From assembly GCA_965235635.1 (NCBI GenBank), contig CBDDYR010000006.1:1-40297 (forward strand): DNA of 40,297 bases, written 5' to 3'. Positions 13,872-22,658 of the stretch are shown here, in pieces. Source of the stretch: Fontibacterium meridianamericanum (GTDB lineage Bacteria > Pseudomonadota > Alphaproteobacteria > Pelagibacterales > Pelagibacteraceae). Both the position numbers and the translations under genes were made by a program. Each line of letters begins with the position of its first letter. Within the stretch, counting starts at the first letter, position 1. The notes beneath the pieces are model-generated. The model was not told the DNA's origin and did no database searches. It saw nothing but the letters and a program-made list of their open reading frames with translations.

Positions 13872-14458
13872 TGAGAAATATAATTTTAGCATCCGCAAGC
13901 GGGATAAGGCTAAAAATATTAAATGATTTTGGTTTTAATGTTAAAGTAGAAGTGGCGAATATAGACGAGGATGAAATAAAAAATTCTTTATTAGCAGAAA
14001 AATTTTCCTCATTTGATATCTCAAGAGCTCTCGCTGAAACTAAATCAAAAAAAATTAGCAGCAAAATAAATGATCAGATAGTTTTGGGGGCAGACCAAGT
14101 TTTGGATTTGGAGGGTAAAATATTTAGTAAACCAGATAATATGGAATTAGCTGTTAGTTTGCTAAATAGATTAAGTGGTAAAAAACATTCTTTATTTAGC
14201 TCTATTTGTTTAAGTAAAAATGGTTCTACTATTTGGATGCACACAGAGCAGGTCGTTTTAAAGATGAAAAAGTTGTCGGATAATTTTATTAAAGATTATT
14301 TGCAAAAGATAGGATTAGAAACAATAAAGAAATATGGAGTCTATCAAATAGAAGGTGCAGGCAAAGATTTATTTGAAGATATAATAGGAGATGAATATTC
14401 TGTAATGGGTATGCCAATTAAGCAATTAATTAACTACTATAAAATAAATGAAAAATAA
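13871..14458 (+). CDS. maf: Maf-family nucleoside triphosphate pyrophosphatase
   Basis: A 195-residue Maf protein hydrolyses non-canonical or excess NTPs to NMPs. Seen: N-terminal IILASASGIRLKIL (usual SASPRR, with the Pro replaced by Gly but the Arg kept), GADQVLDLEGKIFSKP around residue 70, and YQIEGAGKDLFEDIIGDEYS, the substrate-specificity segment. It lies between ppsR and aroE with short overlaps on both sides, a conserved order in alphaproteobacteria. Confidence 0.92.
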   Translation: MRNIILASASGIRLKILNDFGFNVKVEVANIDEDEIKNSLLAEKFSSFDISRALAETKSKKISSKINDQIVLGADQVLDLEGKIFSKPDNMELAVSLLNRLSGKKHSLFSSICLSKNGSTIWMHTEQVVLKMKKLSDNFIKDYLQKIGLETIKKYGVYQIEGAGKDLFEDIIGDEYSVMGMPIKQLINYYKINEK

Positions 14459-15277
14459 AAAAAATTTTTTAGTTATTGGAAATCCTATTAAACATTCTTT
14501 GTCCCCTTTGTTGCATAATTATTGGTTTCATAAAAATAAAATGAATTATGTGTACAAGAAATTAAAAATAAATCAGGCTGGAATAAAAAAGATTTTAAAT
14601 AAAATAAGAAAAAAAGAGATAGATGGGATTAATGTAACCATTCCTTTTAAAAGAGACATTATAAAATATTTGGATATCTCTAAAGGGGGATGCATTAAAA
14701 ACTTCATCAGTAAACACTGTTTATTTAAATAAAAAGAATTTAGTAGGTGATAATACGGATGTTTATGGTTTTTCTTCTGGAGTAATAAAAAAAATTAAAA
14801 ATAGAGTTAGAATAGCTGCAATTATTGGGGCCGGCGGTGTGACTTCCTCTATTATTCTTGCTTTAATTCAAAAGGGAGTAAAAAAAATATATATAACAAA
14901 TAGAACTTTCTCTAAGTTAAAAATTTTTAGAAAAAATTTTAAAAAAGTCATTTATCCAGTGAGGTGGAATAATCGCTACAAAGCATTTAGGAATGCCCAA
15001 ATTTTAATTAATGTTACAAGTCTTGGCATGCTTGGAAAAAAAGATTTAAAATTTGATTTTAGTATTTTTAATAAAAAAATTAATGTGGTTGATATTGTTT
15101 ATAATCCAGAAAATACAAGGTTTTTAAAGGATGCAAGGAAGAATGGTCACAAAACATTTCACAGGAATGGATATGTTTATTTATCAGGCACAAAAAGCCT
15201 TTTATATTTGGAATAAAAAGAAGCCAAAAATAACAAAAGATCTTTACAAGAAACTTAGAACAAAAATAAATGGTTAG
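14448..15277 (+). CDS. aroE: Shikimate dehydrogenase, broken by two single-base insertions
   Basis: AroE reduces 3-dehydroshikimate to shikimate. Frame 1 (14448 on) has GNPIKHSLSPLLHN and GINVTIPFK with the catalytic Lys. A run of five G (14685-14689) shifts the frame; with four G it continues as DALKTSSVNTVYLNKKN, GDNTDVYGF and the NADP-binding GAGGVTSS. A second extra base (C at about 15160) hides the normal C-terminus, MDMFIYQAQKAFYIWNKKKP, whose TAG is at 15275-15277, overlapping coaE. Restored length is 275 residues. The reading is otherwise well conserved, so sequence error is likelier than decay. Confidence 0.9.
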
Positions 15278-15851
15278 AGTTGGTATTATAGGATCCGTTG
15301 GAAGTGGAAAATCTTTTGTTGCAAATATTTTTAAAGAGTTAAATTTTAATATTTTTTCAGCGGATGGCGAAGTTAATAATATTTATAAAAAAAATAAAAA
15401 TATAAACAAAAAAATTTCAAAATTCTTTAAGTTAAAACTTTATAAAGCTAGAATTAATAGACAGGAGCTTAGAGATGCTCTTAAAAAAAATCCAAAAAAA
15501 TTTAGTTTTTTAAATAAAATTATTCATCCAATAGTTAGAAAAAAATTAATTTTATTTTTATCTAAATTTAAAAAAACTAGATTAGTTGTTTTGGATATTC
15601 CTCTTTTAGTAGAGAATAAAATGTTTAATTTTGTTGATATTTTTATTTATGTAAAAACTAGATCTAATTCTTTTAATACTAGAATAAAAAAAAGAAAAAA
15701 TTTAGATAAACTTTTTTTAAATATATTAAAAAAACAACAAAGAAGTGAAAAAATTAAAGAAGGTTATGCGGATTTTGTAATTTATAATAGCTCCAAAAAT
15801 AAAGTTAAATTGCAGGTAAAAAATATTATTGATAAGATTCTTTTAAATTAA
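15270..15851 (+). CDS. coaE: Dephospho-CoA kinase
   Basis: A 193-residue CoaE phosphorylates dephospho-CoA in the last step of coenzyme A synthesis. Seen: P-loop GSVGSGKS at residues 8-15, FSADGEV near 31, IHPIVRKKL, and LDIPLLVENK with the usual LLFE/LLVE motif. The start overlaps the restored aroE C-terminus by 8 bases and the stop overlaps dnaQ (TAATG). Confidence 0.95.
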   Translation: MVRVGIIGSVGSGKSFVANIFKELNFNIFSADGEVNNIYKKNKNINKKISKFFKLKLYKARINRQELRDALKKNPKKFSFLNKIIHPIVRKKLILFLSKFKKTRLVVLDIPLLVENKMFNFVDIFIYVKTRSNSFNTRIKKRKNLDKLFLNILKKQQRSEKIKEGYADFVIYNSSKNKVKLQVKNIIDKILLN

Positions 15852-16522
15852 TGATTGAAGTTATTTTAGATACAGAGACAACGGGTCTATCGGCAGATAA
15901 AGATAGAATCGTTGAAATTGCTTGTGTAGAATTAAATAATCACATTCCAACAAAAAATGTTTTTCACACATTTTTAAATCCTGAAATTAAAGTTTCAGCA
16001 GATGCTTTTAGTGTTCATGGTTATTCTGATGAATTTTTATCCAATAAACCAAAATTTAAAGATGTTGTTAAAGATTTTCTTAATTTTATTAAAGACAAAA
16101 AACTTATTATTCATAATGCAGATTTTGACCTTGGATTTCTAAATAATGAATTAAAAAGATTAAATATAAAACCAATTTTAAAATCTGATATTTTAGATAC
16201 TTTGCAGATTGCTAGATCAAAGTTTCCAGGCGTTGGGAATAGCTTAGATGCTCTTTGTAAAAGATTTAAAATTAGTATTGAGGCTAGAGAAAAACATTCT
16301 GCATTACTAGATTGTCACTTACTTTCAAAAGTGTATATCGAATTAATCGATAAAAAAGAATTAACACTTGATTTAATATCGAATGATAAAATTTCTAATG
16401 AAAAAATGAAATTGAGCAATGAAAACAGAGAAGGTATTGTTGTTAAAGTTTCTTCAGAACAAATAGAAGAATATAAAAAGTTTTTAAAAAAAAATATTTC
16501 TAATGCTTTTGCGTTAGATTAG
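15851..16522 (+). CDS. dnaQ: DNA polymerase III epsilon subunit (proofreading exonuclease)
   Basis: A 223-residue DEDDh 3'-5' exonuclease. ExoI is LDTETTG with Asp7 and Glu9, ExoII is HNADFDLGFLNNE with Asp91/Asp93, and ExoIII is HSALLDCHLL with His149 and Asp154. It provides proofreading to the replicative polymerase. It is coupled to coaE and overlaps the 3' end of convergent secB by 23 bases. Confidence 0.96.
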   Translation: MIEVILDTETTGLSADKDRIVEIACVELNNHIPTKNVFHTFLNPEIKVSADAFSVHGYSDEFLSNKPKFKDVVKDFLNFIKDKKLIIHNADFDLGFLNNELKRLNIKPILKSDILDTLQIARSKFPGVGNSLDALCKRFKISIEAREKHSALLDCHLLSKVYIELIDKKELTLDLISNDKISNEKMKLSNENREGIVVKVSSEQIEEYKKFLKKNISNAFALD

Positions 16523-16958
16523 CAGACTGTTGTTCGTATAGTTCTTTAAATTTAATTTCTTTTTTAAATTTAAATTCTTTAAAGCCCGATTTTTGAAATA
16601 ATTCTGTAATAAGATCTGTTAATTTTTTAGCATATAAATCAGGTATTTCAGCAAGAATGATTCTTTTAACCTCTTCTGCTTTTAATTCTGTATCTGTAAT
16701 TTTAAATATGACAGCAAGACAAGCTTCTGCATGAATTTTATTTTGTACTTCTTTTGGTGCTTCAAAAATAAGTTTACAATTCAGTTCTAGCATTCCATTT
16801 TTTAATGGCTTGTTAGAAATATCAACTTTTGTCTCATATTTACCAAGATTTTGTGCGGCATCTACAAAACAATCTGGCGATGGAATTTCAAAAGATAAAT
16901 CTTTTACATAGTTTGCAATGATTTGGTATTTAGAATTTTCTTTATTTTTTTCTTCCAT
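16500..16958 (-). CDS. secB: Protein-export chaperone SecB
   Basis: A 152-residue SecB homologue keeps preproteins unfolded and hands them to SecA. Seen: YVKDLSFEIPSP near residue 17, an alternating beta domain (LELNCKLIFEAP, EACLAVIFKI) and the C-terminal helices. Convergent with dnaQ and divergent from the Tim44-like gene, sharing a 116-bp promoter region with it. Confidence 0.92.
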   Translation of the reverse strand: MEEKNKENSKYQIIANYVKDLSFEIPSPDCFVDAAQNLGKYETKVDISNKPLKNGMLELNCKLIFEAPKEVQNKIHAEACLAVIFKITDTELKAEEVKRIILAEIPDLYAKKLTDLITELFQKSGFKEFKFKKEIKFKELYEQQSANLTQKH

Positions 16959-17074
16959 TTTAAAAATATGATTTTTTGTATTACTTAAATATAATTTTTT
17001 ATATTAAATATCATTTAATTCGATCTAAATTTAGATGTATTAATTTTTAATTATTTAATCTAAAATAACCTTAA

Positions 17075-17689
17075 ATGAGTGATAATTTTGGCTATATAGA
17101 TATTGTGCTTCTTGCCATAGTGGCGGGTATTATTATTCTAAGACTTAGAAATGTTCTTGGTAAGGGTGCTGAAGATAGTGCTGTTAGAGCAAAGAAATCA
17201 ATCGTTGTGGATGCTCAATTTGAAGATGTTAATTCCCCTACAGTTGAAGAAAATATTAATTTAAAAGAATTTAAAGAAGAGACTTTTTTAAAAGGCGCCC
17301 AAGCAGCCTATGAGATGATTGTTAATGCGTTTGCAACTGCAGATAAAAAGACTTTAAAAGATTTAACTTCTCCAGAAGTTTACAAAAGCTTTGTTGATGT
17401 TCTTGATGAAAGAAAGAATAAAAAATATGTAAATCAATTTACTTTTATAGGAATTAAAAAAGCAAAAATAGAAAATGTAGATAAAAAAGATAGTTTTTAT
17501 ACTGTCAAAACTAGATTTGTGAGTGAGATTATATCTTGTGTTAAAGATGCTAATAATAATGTTATCGAAGGTAGTCCTGAAGAAATTCAAACAGTTAATG
17601 ATGTTTGGAGCTTTTCAAGAGATCTAAATTCTGATGATCCTACATGGCATTTAACTGAAATTGCACAGGATGTGCATGCCAAAGAATAA
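17075..17689 (+). CDS. Tim44-like domain protein (TimA type)
   Basis: A 204-residue protein with one N-terminal membrane span (about residues 9-22, DIVLLAIVAGIIILRL) and a C-terminal Tim44-like domain (about 80-200, including GAQAAYEMIVNAFATADKKTL and FSRDLNSDDPTWHLTEI). Alphaproteobacterial relatives are the bacterial counterparts of the mitochondrial import factor Tim44 and typically lie beside secB, as here. The exact role in bacteria is not settled. The domain end closely fits the family. Confidence 0.88.
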   Translation: MSDNFGYIDIVLLAIVAGIIILRLRNVLGKGAEDSAVRAKKSIVVDAQFEDVNSPTVEENINLKEFKEETFLKGAQAAYEMIVNAFATADKKTLKDLTSPEVYKSFVDVLDERKNKKYVNQFTFIGIKKAKIENVDKKDSFYTVKTRFVSEIISCVKDANNNVIEGSPEEIQTVNDVWSFSRDLNSDDPTWHLTEIAQDVHAKE

Positions 17690-18110
17690 TAAAAATTCTA
17701 CAAATTTAGAAGACATAAAAGCTTGGGAAGATTTTAAAAATCAAAAATTTTTAGATGGTGATAAAGGAGAAATTTTTAGAAAATCTAAAAATCAAAATAA
17801 AAAACAAGATCATATTGATTTTAAAATAGATTTACATGGTTATTCATTGCAAGAATCTTTTGAGAAGATAAAAGACGTTATAGAAAGTTGTTATCAAAAA
17901 GATTTAAGAAATATTTTAATTATTACAGGCAAAGGTCTAAGATCTAAGGTTAAGGAAAATCCTTATTTGTCTGAAGATTTAAGTTTATTAAAATATGCAG
18001 TTCCAAATTTTATCAAAGATAATTTTTCTGATATCATTAATTCTATGGAGGAGCCGGAACAGAATTTAGGTGGATCCGGTGCTTTTTTATTAAGATTAAA
18101 AAAAAGATAA
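17676..18110 (+). CDS. Smr-domain protein
   Basis: I take the ATG at 17676 (MPKNNKNSTN); a more upstream ATG at 17661 is in frame but lies deeper in the Tim44-like gene. About 144 residues: a charged linker and then the Smr domain, IDLHGYSLQESFEKI followed by NILIITGKG. Smr domains have nicking endonuclease or RNA-cleaving activity. In alphaproteobacteria this gene follows the Tim44-like gene and often mltA; mltA is absent here. Confidence 0.85.
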   Translation: MPKNNKNSTNLEDIKAWEDFKNQKFLDGDKGEIFRKSKNQNKKQDHIDFKIDLHGYSLQESFEKIKDVIESCYQKDLRNILIITGKGLRSKVKENPYLSEDLSLLKYAVPNFIKDNFSDIINSMEEPEQNLGGSGAFLLRLKKR

Positions 18111-18187
18111 TAGAATAGTATTTATTTAACTATCAAAGCTAATTTATTGATAAGGTTAGTTTTTCTATATATAGATTGTTAATTCAT

Positions 18188-18775
18188 ATGAGGATCGCAA
18201 AAGTTAATAGAAAAACTAAAGAGACATCTATAGAGGCAGAGGTAAATTTAGATGGCAAAGGTGTTTATAAAATAGATACAGGAATTGGTTTTTTAAATCA
18301 CATGCTTGAACAACTATCAAAACACTCTTTGGTAGATATAAATTTAAAAGCAAAAGGTGATTTACATATTGATCTTCATCACACAACGGAAGACTCAGGA
18401 ATTGTTATTGGAGAAGCTATTGCTAAAGCCTTAGGAGATAAGAAAGGTATAAAAAGATATGCCCATGCTTATATTCCAATGGATGAAACATTAAGCAGAG
18501 TTTCCCTTGATATATCAAACAGACCTTATTTAGTTTGGAATGTAAAATTAAAAGTAGAAAAGCTAGGTGAAATGGATACTGAACTATTTAAAGAATGGTT
18601 TCAGGCCTTTTCACAAAGCGCTGGCATTACTTTGCATATAGAAAATATTTATGGTGACAATAGTCATCATATAATTGAGTCTTGTTTTAAGGGATTAGCA
18701 AGGGCTTTACGTCTTGCATTAGAAAAAGATGCAAGGGCCGCAGATTCTTTGCCTTCCACTAAAGGAATACTTTAA
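18188..18775 (+). CDS. hisB: Imidazoleglycerol-phosphate dehydratase
   Basis: Start set at ATG 18188 (MRIAKVNRKTKE) because the frame upstream begins only with TTG. A 195-residue HisB dehydrates imidazole glycerol phosphate in histidine synthesis. Seen: the manganese-binding motifs LNHMLEQLSKHS and HIDLHHTTEDSGI, and DNSHHIIESCFKGLA. It begins a cluster hisB-hisH-hisA-hisF-hisE in pathway-related order; an 80-bp gap upstream probably holds the promoter. Confidence 0.97.
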   Translation: MRIAKVNRKTKETSIEAEVNLDGKGVYKIDTGIGFLNHMLEQLSKHSLVDINLKAKGDLHIDLHHTTEDSGIVIGEAIAKALGDKKGIKRYAHAYIPMDETLSRVSLDISNRPYLVWNVKLKVEKLGEMDTELFKEWFQAFSQSAGITLHIENIYGDNSHHIIESCFKGLARALRLALEKDARAADSLPSTKGIL

Positions 18776-18786
18776 AGATTTTTTAA

Positions 18787-19428
18787 ATGTATGTATCAAT
18801 TGTTGATTATGGAACTGGCAATCTTAATTCCGTTTCAAAAGCTCTAGAAGCTGCAGCTACAAAAATTAACAAAAAAATAAATATAAGAATATCTAATAAG
18901 CCTAAAGATATTTTAGATTCAGATAAAATTATATTACCTGGCCAGGGTTCTTATAGACAGTGTGCATTAGGAGTAAAAAATATATCTGGATTATGGGATT
19001 CTCTTAATGAATTTGTTTTAATTAAAAAAAAGCCAATCTTTGGAATTTGTGTTGGGATGCAGCTTTTTTCAGATCAAGGATTTGAAGAAGAAGTTACCAA
19101 AGGATTTGGTTGGATTAGTGGTTCTGTAAAAAAGATAAAACTTAATAACAAAGATTTAAAATTACCTCATATGGGTTGGAATGAAGTTAACATTGTTAAA
19201 AAAAATGATTTATTTTTAAATATTGAGAATTTGTCTCATTTTTATTTTGTGCACAGTTATGCATTTGAAGCGGAAAATATTAATCATGTTGTTTGTACAA
19301 CAGATTATGAAAAATCAGTAGTGGCCGCTCTTTTAAAAGAAAATATTTTTGGTACACAATTTCATCCTGAAAAGAGTCAGGAAAATGGAATTAAGTTATT
19401 GTCTAATTTTTTGAATTGGAATTTATAA
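18787..19428 (+). CDS. hisH: Imidazole glycerol phosphate synthase, glutaminase subunit
   Basis: A 213-residue class I glutamine amidotransferase that supplies ammonia to HisF. Seen: VDYGTGNLNSV at residues 6-16, PGQGSYRQC, the nucleophile Cys88 in GICVGMQLF, and FHPEKSQ with the catalytic His and Glu near residue 193. Its TAA overlaps the hisA ATG. Confidence 0.97.
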   Translation: MYVSIVDYGTGNLNSVSKALEAAATKINKKINIRISNKPKDILDSDKIILPGQGSYRQCALGVKNISGLWDSLNEFVLIKKKPIFGICVGMQLFSDQGFEEEVTKGFGWISGSVKKIKLNNKDLKLPHMGWNEVNIVKKNDLFLNIENLSHFYFVHSYAFEAENINHVVCTTDYEKSVVAALLKENIFGTQFHPEKSQENGIKLLSNFLNWNL

Positions 19429-20141
19429 TGATAATATTCCCAGCAATAGATTTAAAAGATGGAAAGTGTGTAAGACTTTATAAGGGAGATTTTAATAAAA
19501 CTACTATTTTTAATTCTTCTCCGTACAATCAGGCACTTCAATTTAAGAAGAAAGGTTTTACAGATTTACATCTTGTGGATCTTGATGGTGCTTTAAAAGG
19601 AAGATCTAAGAATAAAAAAGTTATAATTAAAATCATTAAGAACACTAATTTAAATGTACAATTAGGTGGAGGGATTAGAACTTTAAAACAAATATCTTTT
19701 TGGATTAAAAATGGAGTTTCAACAGTCGTTGTTGGAACAATGGCTGTAAAAAATCCAAAAATTTTAAAAAAAGCATGTGATTTATTTCCTGGAAGAATAG
19801 CCGTTGCACTTGACGTTAGAAATAATTTTTTAGCCATTAAAGGCTGGGTTAAGCAAACAAAAATAAAACTTATGGATTTTTCAAAAAAGTTAGAAGATTT
19901 TGGAGTGTCCAGAATTATTTATACAGATATTAATAGAGACGGAACAAAGAAAGGTATTAATTTTTCTCAACTAAAAAAAATAGTCGCAAAAGTTAATATT
20001 CCATTAGTCGTTTCTGGTGGGGTTTCAAATATAAAAGATATAAGAAAATTACATAAAGCAGAGTTATTTGATGGGGTTATTATCGGTAAGGCTATTTATG
20101 ATAAATCTATTTCCCTGAATGAACTTAAAAAATTTGTTTAA
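19428..20141 (+). CDS. hisA: 1-(5-phosphoribosyl)-5-[(5-phosphoribosylamino)methylideneamino]imidazole-4-carboxamide isomerase
   Basis: Start set at ATG 19428, which forms TAATG with the hisH stop; an upstream TTG frame adds only MEFI. A 237-residue TIM-barrel HisA. Seen: FPAIDLKDGKCVRL with catalytic Asp8, QLGGGIRT with the phosphate-binding Gly run, and VSGGVSNIKDI. It isomerises ProFAR to PRFAR for HisF. Confidence 0.96.
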   Translation: MIIFPAIDLKDGKCVRLYKGDFNKTTIFNSSPYNQALQFKKKGFTDLHLVDLDGALKGRSKNKKVIIKIIKNTNLNVQLGGGIRTLKQISFWIKNGVSTVVVGTMAVKNPKILKKACDLFPGRIAVALDVRNNFLAIKGWVKQTKIKLMDFSKKLEDFGVSRIIYTDINRDGTKKGINFSQLKKIVAKVNIPLVVSGGVSNIKDIRKLHKAELFDGVIIGKAIYDKSISLNELKKFV

Positions 20142-20146
20142 AAAAA

Positions 20147-20905
20147 ATGCTTAAAAAAAGAATTATACCCTGTCTTGATGTTAAGGATGGCAGAGTTGTA
20201 AAAGGTATTAATTTTGTAAATTTAAAAGATGCTGGCGATCCAGTAGAACAGGCAAAAATATATGACAAAGGAGGTGCTGATGAAATATGTTTTTTAGATA
20301 TTACAGCTTCAAGCGAAAACAGAAAAATTTTATTAGATAAGGTAAGCGAAACAGCAAAAAGTTGTTTTGTTCCTCTAACTGTAGGTGGTGGAATTAGCAG
20401 TATTGAAGATATTAAAAATCTTTTACTTGCAGGAGCAGATAAAGTTTCAATTAATACAGCGGCAGTAAAAAATCATAATTTTATTAAAGAGAGCTCAATT
20501 AGATTTGGATCGCAATGTATAGTGATCGCAATAGATGCTAAAAAAGTAGCAAATAATAAATGGGAAATATTTACTCATGGAGGAAGAAATTCTACAGGCA
20601 TTGATGCTATCGAATATGCTAAAATTGCCGAAAAAAATGGTGCTGGAGAAATTCTTCTTACATCGATGGATAAGGATGGAACAAAAACAGGTTATGATCT
20701 TGAATTAACAAGGACTATTGCAAATTTAGTGTCCATACCAGTGATAGCATCAGGCGGAGTTGGTAATCTTGATCATTTATATGAGGGATTTAATACAGGA
20801 TTGGCTAGTGCAGTTTTGGCAGCCTCAATTTTTCATTATGGTGAGTATTCAATAATGGATGCAAAAAACTATTTAATTAAAAAGGGAATACCAATAAGAA
20901 TTTAA
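20147..20905 (+). CDS. hisF: Imidazole glycerol phosphate synthase, cyclase subunit
   Basis: A 252-residue HisF barrel. Seen: IIPCLDVKDGRVVKG with catalytic Asp11, LTVGGGISS, LLTSMDKDGTKTGYD with the second catalytic Asp near residue 176 region, and IASGGVGN. With HisH it makes imidazole glycerol phosphate and AICAR. It follows hisA after 5 bases. Confidence 0.97.
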   Translation: MLKKRIIPCLDVKDGRVVKGINFVNLKDAGDPVEQAKIYDKGGADEICFLDITASSENRKILLDKVSETAKSCFVPLTVGGGISSIEDIKNLLLAGADKVSINTAAVKNHNFIKESSIRFGSQCIVIAIDAKKVANNKWEIFTHGGRNSTGIDAIEYAKIAEKNGAGEILLTSMDKDGTKTGYDLELTRTIANLVSIPVIASGGVGNLDHLYEGFNTGLASAVLAASIFHYGEYSIMDAKNYLIKKGIPIRI

Positions 20906-20907
20906 TT

Positions 20908-21240
20908 ATGTTTAAAAATTTAGAACAACTTGCAAGGAAGATAAAGAAGCAAAAGAATAAAAATCCAAAGGTTTCGTATACAGCAAGCCTTTTTAAAAAA
21001 GGAAAAAATTTTTGTATAAAAAAATTTATGGAAGAGGCAAAGGAACTTGCAGCTTCATCTAAATATTCCGATAAAAAAAGTATAGTTCACGAAGCATCAG
21101 ATCTATTATATCATTTTTTAGTTCTTATTGAGTTTAAGAAAATTTCAATTACTTCAGTTATGAAAGAGTTAAAAAAAAGACAAAAGATTTCAGGAATTCA
21201 AGAGAAAAAAAATAGAAAGAAAAATGTACGATCAAAATAA
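20908..21240 (+). CDS. hisE: Phosphoribosyl-ATP pyrophosphatase
   Basis: A 110-residue all-alpha MazG-type HisE. Seen: the metal-binding helices EEAKELAASS and EASDLLYHFLVLI. It cleaves pyrophosphate from PR-ATP, the second step of histidine synthesis. The Lys-rich C-terminus overlaps the HIT gene by 17 bases. hisG, hisD and hisI are not in this window. Confidence 0.93.
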   Translation: MFKNLEQLARKIKKQKNKNPKVSYTASLFKKGKNFCIKKFMEEAKELAASSKYSDKKSIVHEASDLLYHFLVLIEFKKISITSVMKELKKRQKISGIQEKKNRKKNVRSK

Positions 21241-21580
21241 TATATTTGCTAAAATTTTAAGAGGTGAAATTCCTTGTGATAAAATTTATGAAGATAAGTA
21301 TACTCTTGCATTTAAAGATATTAATCCTCAAGCAAAGGTTCATGTTTTGGTAATTCCAAAAGGCGCATATGTAGACATGAATGATTTTGCAGCAAATGCT
21401 AAAAGTGAGGAAATTGAGGGTTTAATTAGAGCTCTAGGAAAGGTTGCTGGCATTCTAGGAGTGTCTGCGTCTGGCTACAGATATTTAGGCAATAACGGCA
21501 GAGATGGTGGCCAAGAAGTTCCCCATCTTCACTTTCATATATTTGGCGGGGAAAAACTAGGAAGAATGATCCATAAGTAA
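21224..21580 (+). CDS. HIT-family nucleotide hydrolase (HinT-like)
   Basis: A 118-residue histidine triad protein. Seen: FAKILRGEIPCDKIYED at the N-terminus, HVLVIPKG, and the triad HLHFHIFGG with His101, His103 and His105. Such proteins hydrolyse AMP-linked phosphoramidates. It overlaps hisE and in marine alphaproteobacteria commonly ends the his cluster. Confidence 0.93.
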   Translation: MYDQNNIFAKILRGEIPCDKIYEDKYTLAFKDINPQAKVHVLVIPKGAYVDMNDFAANAKSEEIEGLIRALGKVAGILGVSASGYRYLGNNGRDGGQEVPHLHFHIFGGEKLGRMIHK

Positions 21581-21581
21581 C

Positions 21582-22100
21582 ATGGAAAGATCCATAGATA
21601 GATTTTATCTACATCTTTTTTCAAGGAGCGATTTAAACAAATCAAATTGCAAAGAAAAAAATCTGGAAGTTGTTCTAGAAAAAAAACCAACAATAGATTT
21701 TTGTAAATTTCTTTATAAAGAAGTAGGAAGAGATTTTTTTTGGAGAGACAGACTCAAGTGGAGTAACCAAGATTGGTTGGATTATATAAGTAATGATTTT
21801 TTTAAATTATATATTTTAAAACAAGATAATAAATTAGTAGGGTATTACGAGTTACTCTATGACCCAAAAGTTTTCTCAATGGAAATACCATATTTTGGAA
21901 TATTTAAAGAATTTTATGGTAAGGGAATCGGCGGGTACTTATTAACTGATGCAATATTAACTTCTTTTAATAAGAAGATTAATAAAGTGTGGGTTCATAC
22001 TTGTACACTTGATCATCCTAATGCTTTAAAAAATTATCTTGCAAGAGGGATGAAGATTTTTAAGACTGAAAAGATATTTTTTAACCCAGAAAATTTATAA
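21582..22100 (+). CDS. GNAT-family N-acetyltransferase
   Basis: A 172-residue protein with a GNAT core: strands around GYYELLYDP, the acetyl-CoA-binding loop EFYGKGIGGYLL (about residues 110-121) and the C-terminal NALKNYLARGMKIFK, where a Tyr commonly sits. The substrate is not deducible. It begins one base after the HIT gene stop, so it is likely cotranscribed; its end is 4 bases from the convergent lolA end. Confidence 0.85.
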   Translation: MERSIDRFYLHLFSRSDLNKSNCKEKNLEVVLEKKPTIDFCKFLYKEVGRDFFWRDRLKWSNQDWLDYISNDFFKLYILKQDNKLVGYYELLYDPKVFSMEIPYFGIFKEFYGKGIGGYLLTDAILTSFNKKINKVWVHTCTLDHPNALKNYLARGMKIFKTEKIFFNPENL

Positions 22101-22104
22101 TTTT

Positions 22105-22653
22105 TTACTTTTGAATCTCAAATTTTTCGTTCGTATTAATATTTATTGAAATATTATTCATTAAAAATTCTAGAGTAGATTTGTCATAATTTTTTATTTT
22201 CCACCCTACAAGATTCATTTCTTTAGAGTTAAAATATACCTCGATACTTTCTTGAGAATTTAGATCTATGATTGCAATTATATTTTTATCTATTTTATTA
22301 AATTTTTCTACTTTGGATAATTTTTCTATAATATTTTCTTTGTCTAACATAACTCCCAAAGGAGTATCTTTGATATTGTAGTTATAGTTTTTATTTTCTC
22401 TTTTATTAATTAGGAATAAATAATCATCATTTACGATAATCTCTTTATCTTCTTCATATAAACATCGCATTTTTTTTGGATAAACAATAAGACAATTACC
22501 ATTTTCTGTTACATCATTTGTGATTTGAGTGAAATTGAATTTAATAGAATTTATTTTTTTTAAATTTTCAATTATTTTATCTTTTTCAGATGCTTTTGAA
22601 TTAGTGAAAAAAAAAATTAACATTGTTAAAACAATGTATGAAAATTTCTTCAT
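22105..22653 (-). CDS. lolA: Outer-membrane lipoprotein carrier protein LolA
   Basis: A 182-residue periplasmic protein with a signal peptide (MKKFSYIVLTMLIFFFTNSKA, about residues 1-21) and a LolA-like unclosed beta barrel: IKFNFTQITNDVTENGNCLI, KKMRCLYEEDKEIIVNDDYL and DTPLGVML. It shuttles lipoproteins across the periplasm from LolCDE to LolB. It follows ftsK with 5 bases between them, a conserved ftsK-lolA pair. Confidence 0.88.
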   Translation of the reverse strand: MKKFSYIVLTMLIFFFTNSKASEKDKIIENLKKINSIKFNFTQITNDVTENGNCLIVYPKKMRCLYEEDKEIIVNDDYLFLINKRENKNYNYNIKDTPLGVMLDKENIIEKLSKVEKFNKIDKNIIAIIDLNSQESIEVYFNSKEMNLVGWKIKNYDKSTLEFLMNNISININTNEKFEIQK

Positions 22654-22658
22654 TTTAT

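Noticed and set aside
14685..14689. Programmed frameshift in aroE at the G5 run
   Set aside because: A second insertion is needed at about 15160, other genes nearby show the same kind of +1 change, and no family precedent for aroE frameshifting is known to me.
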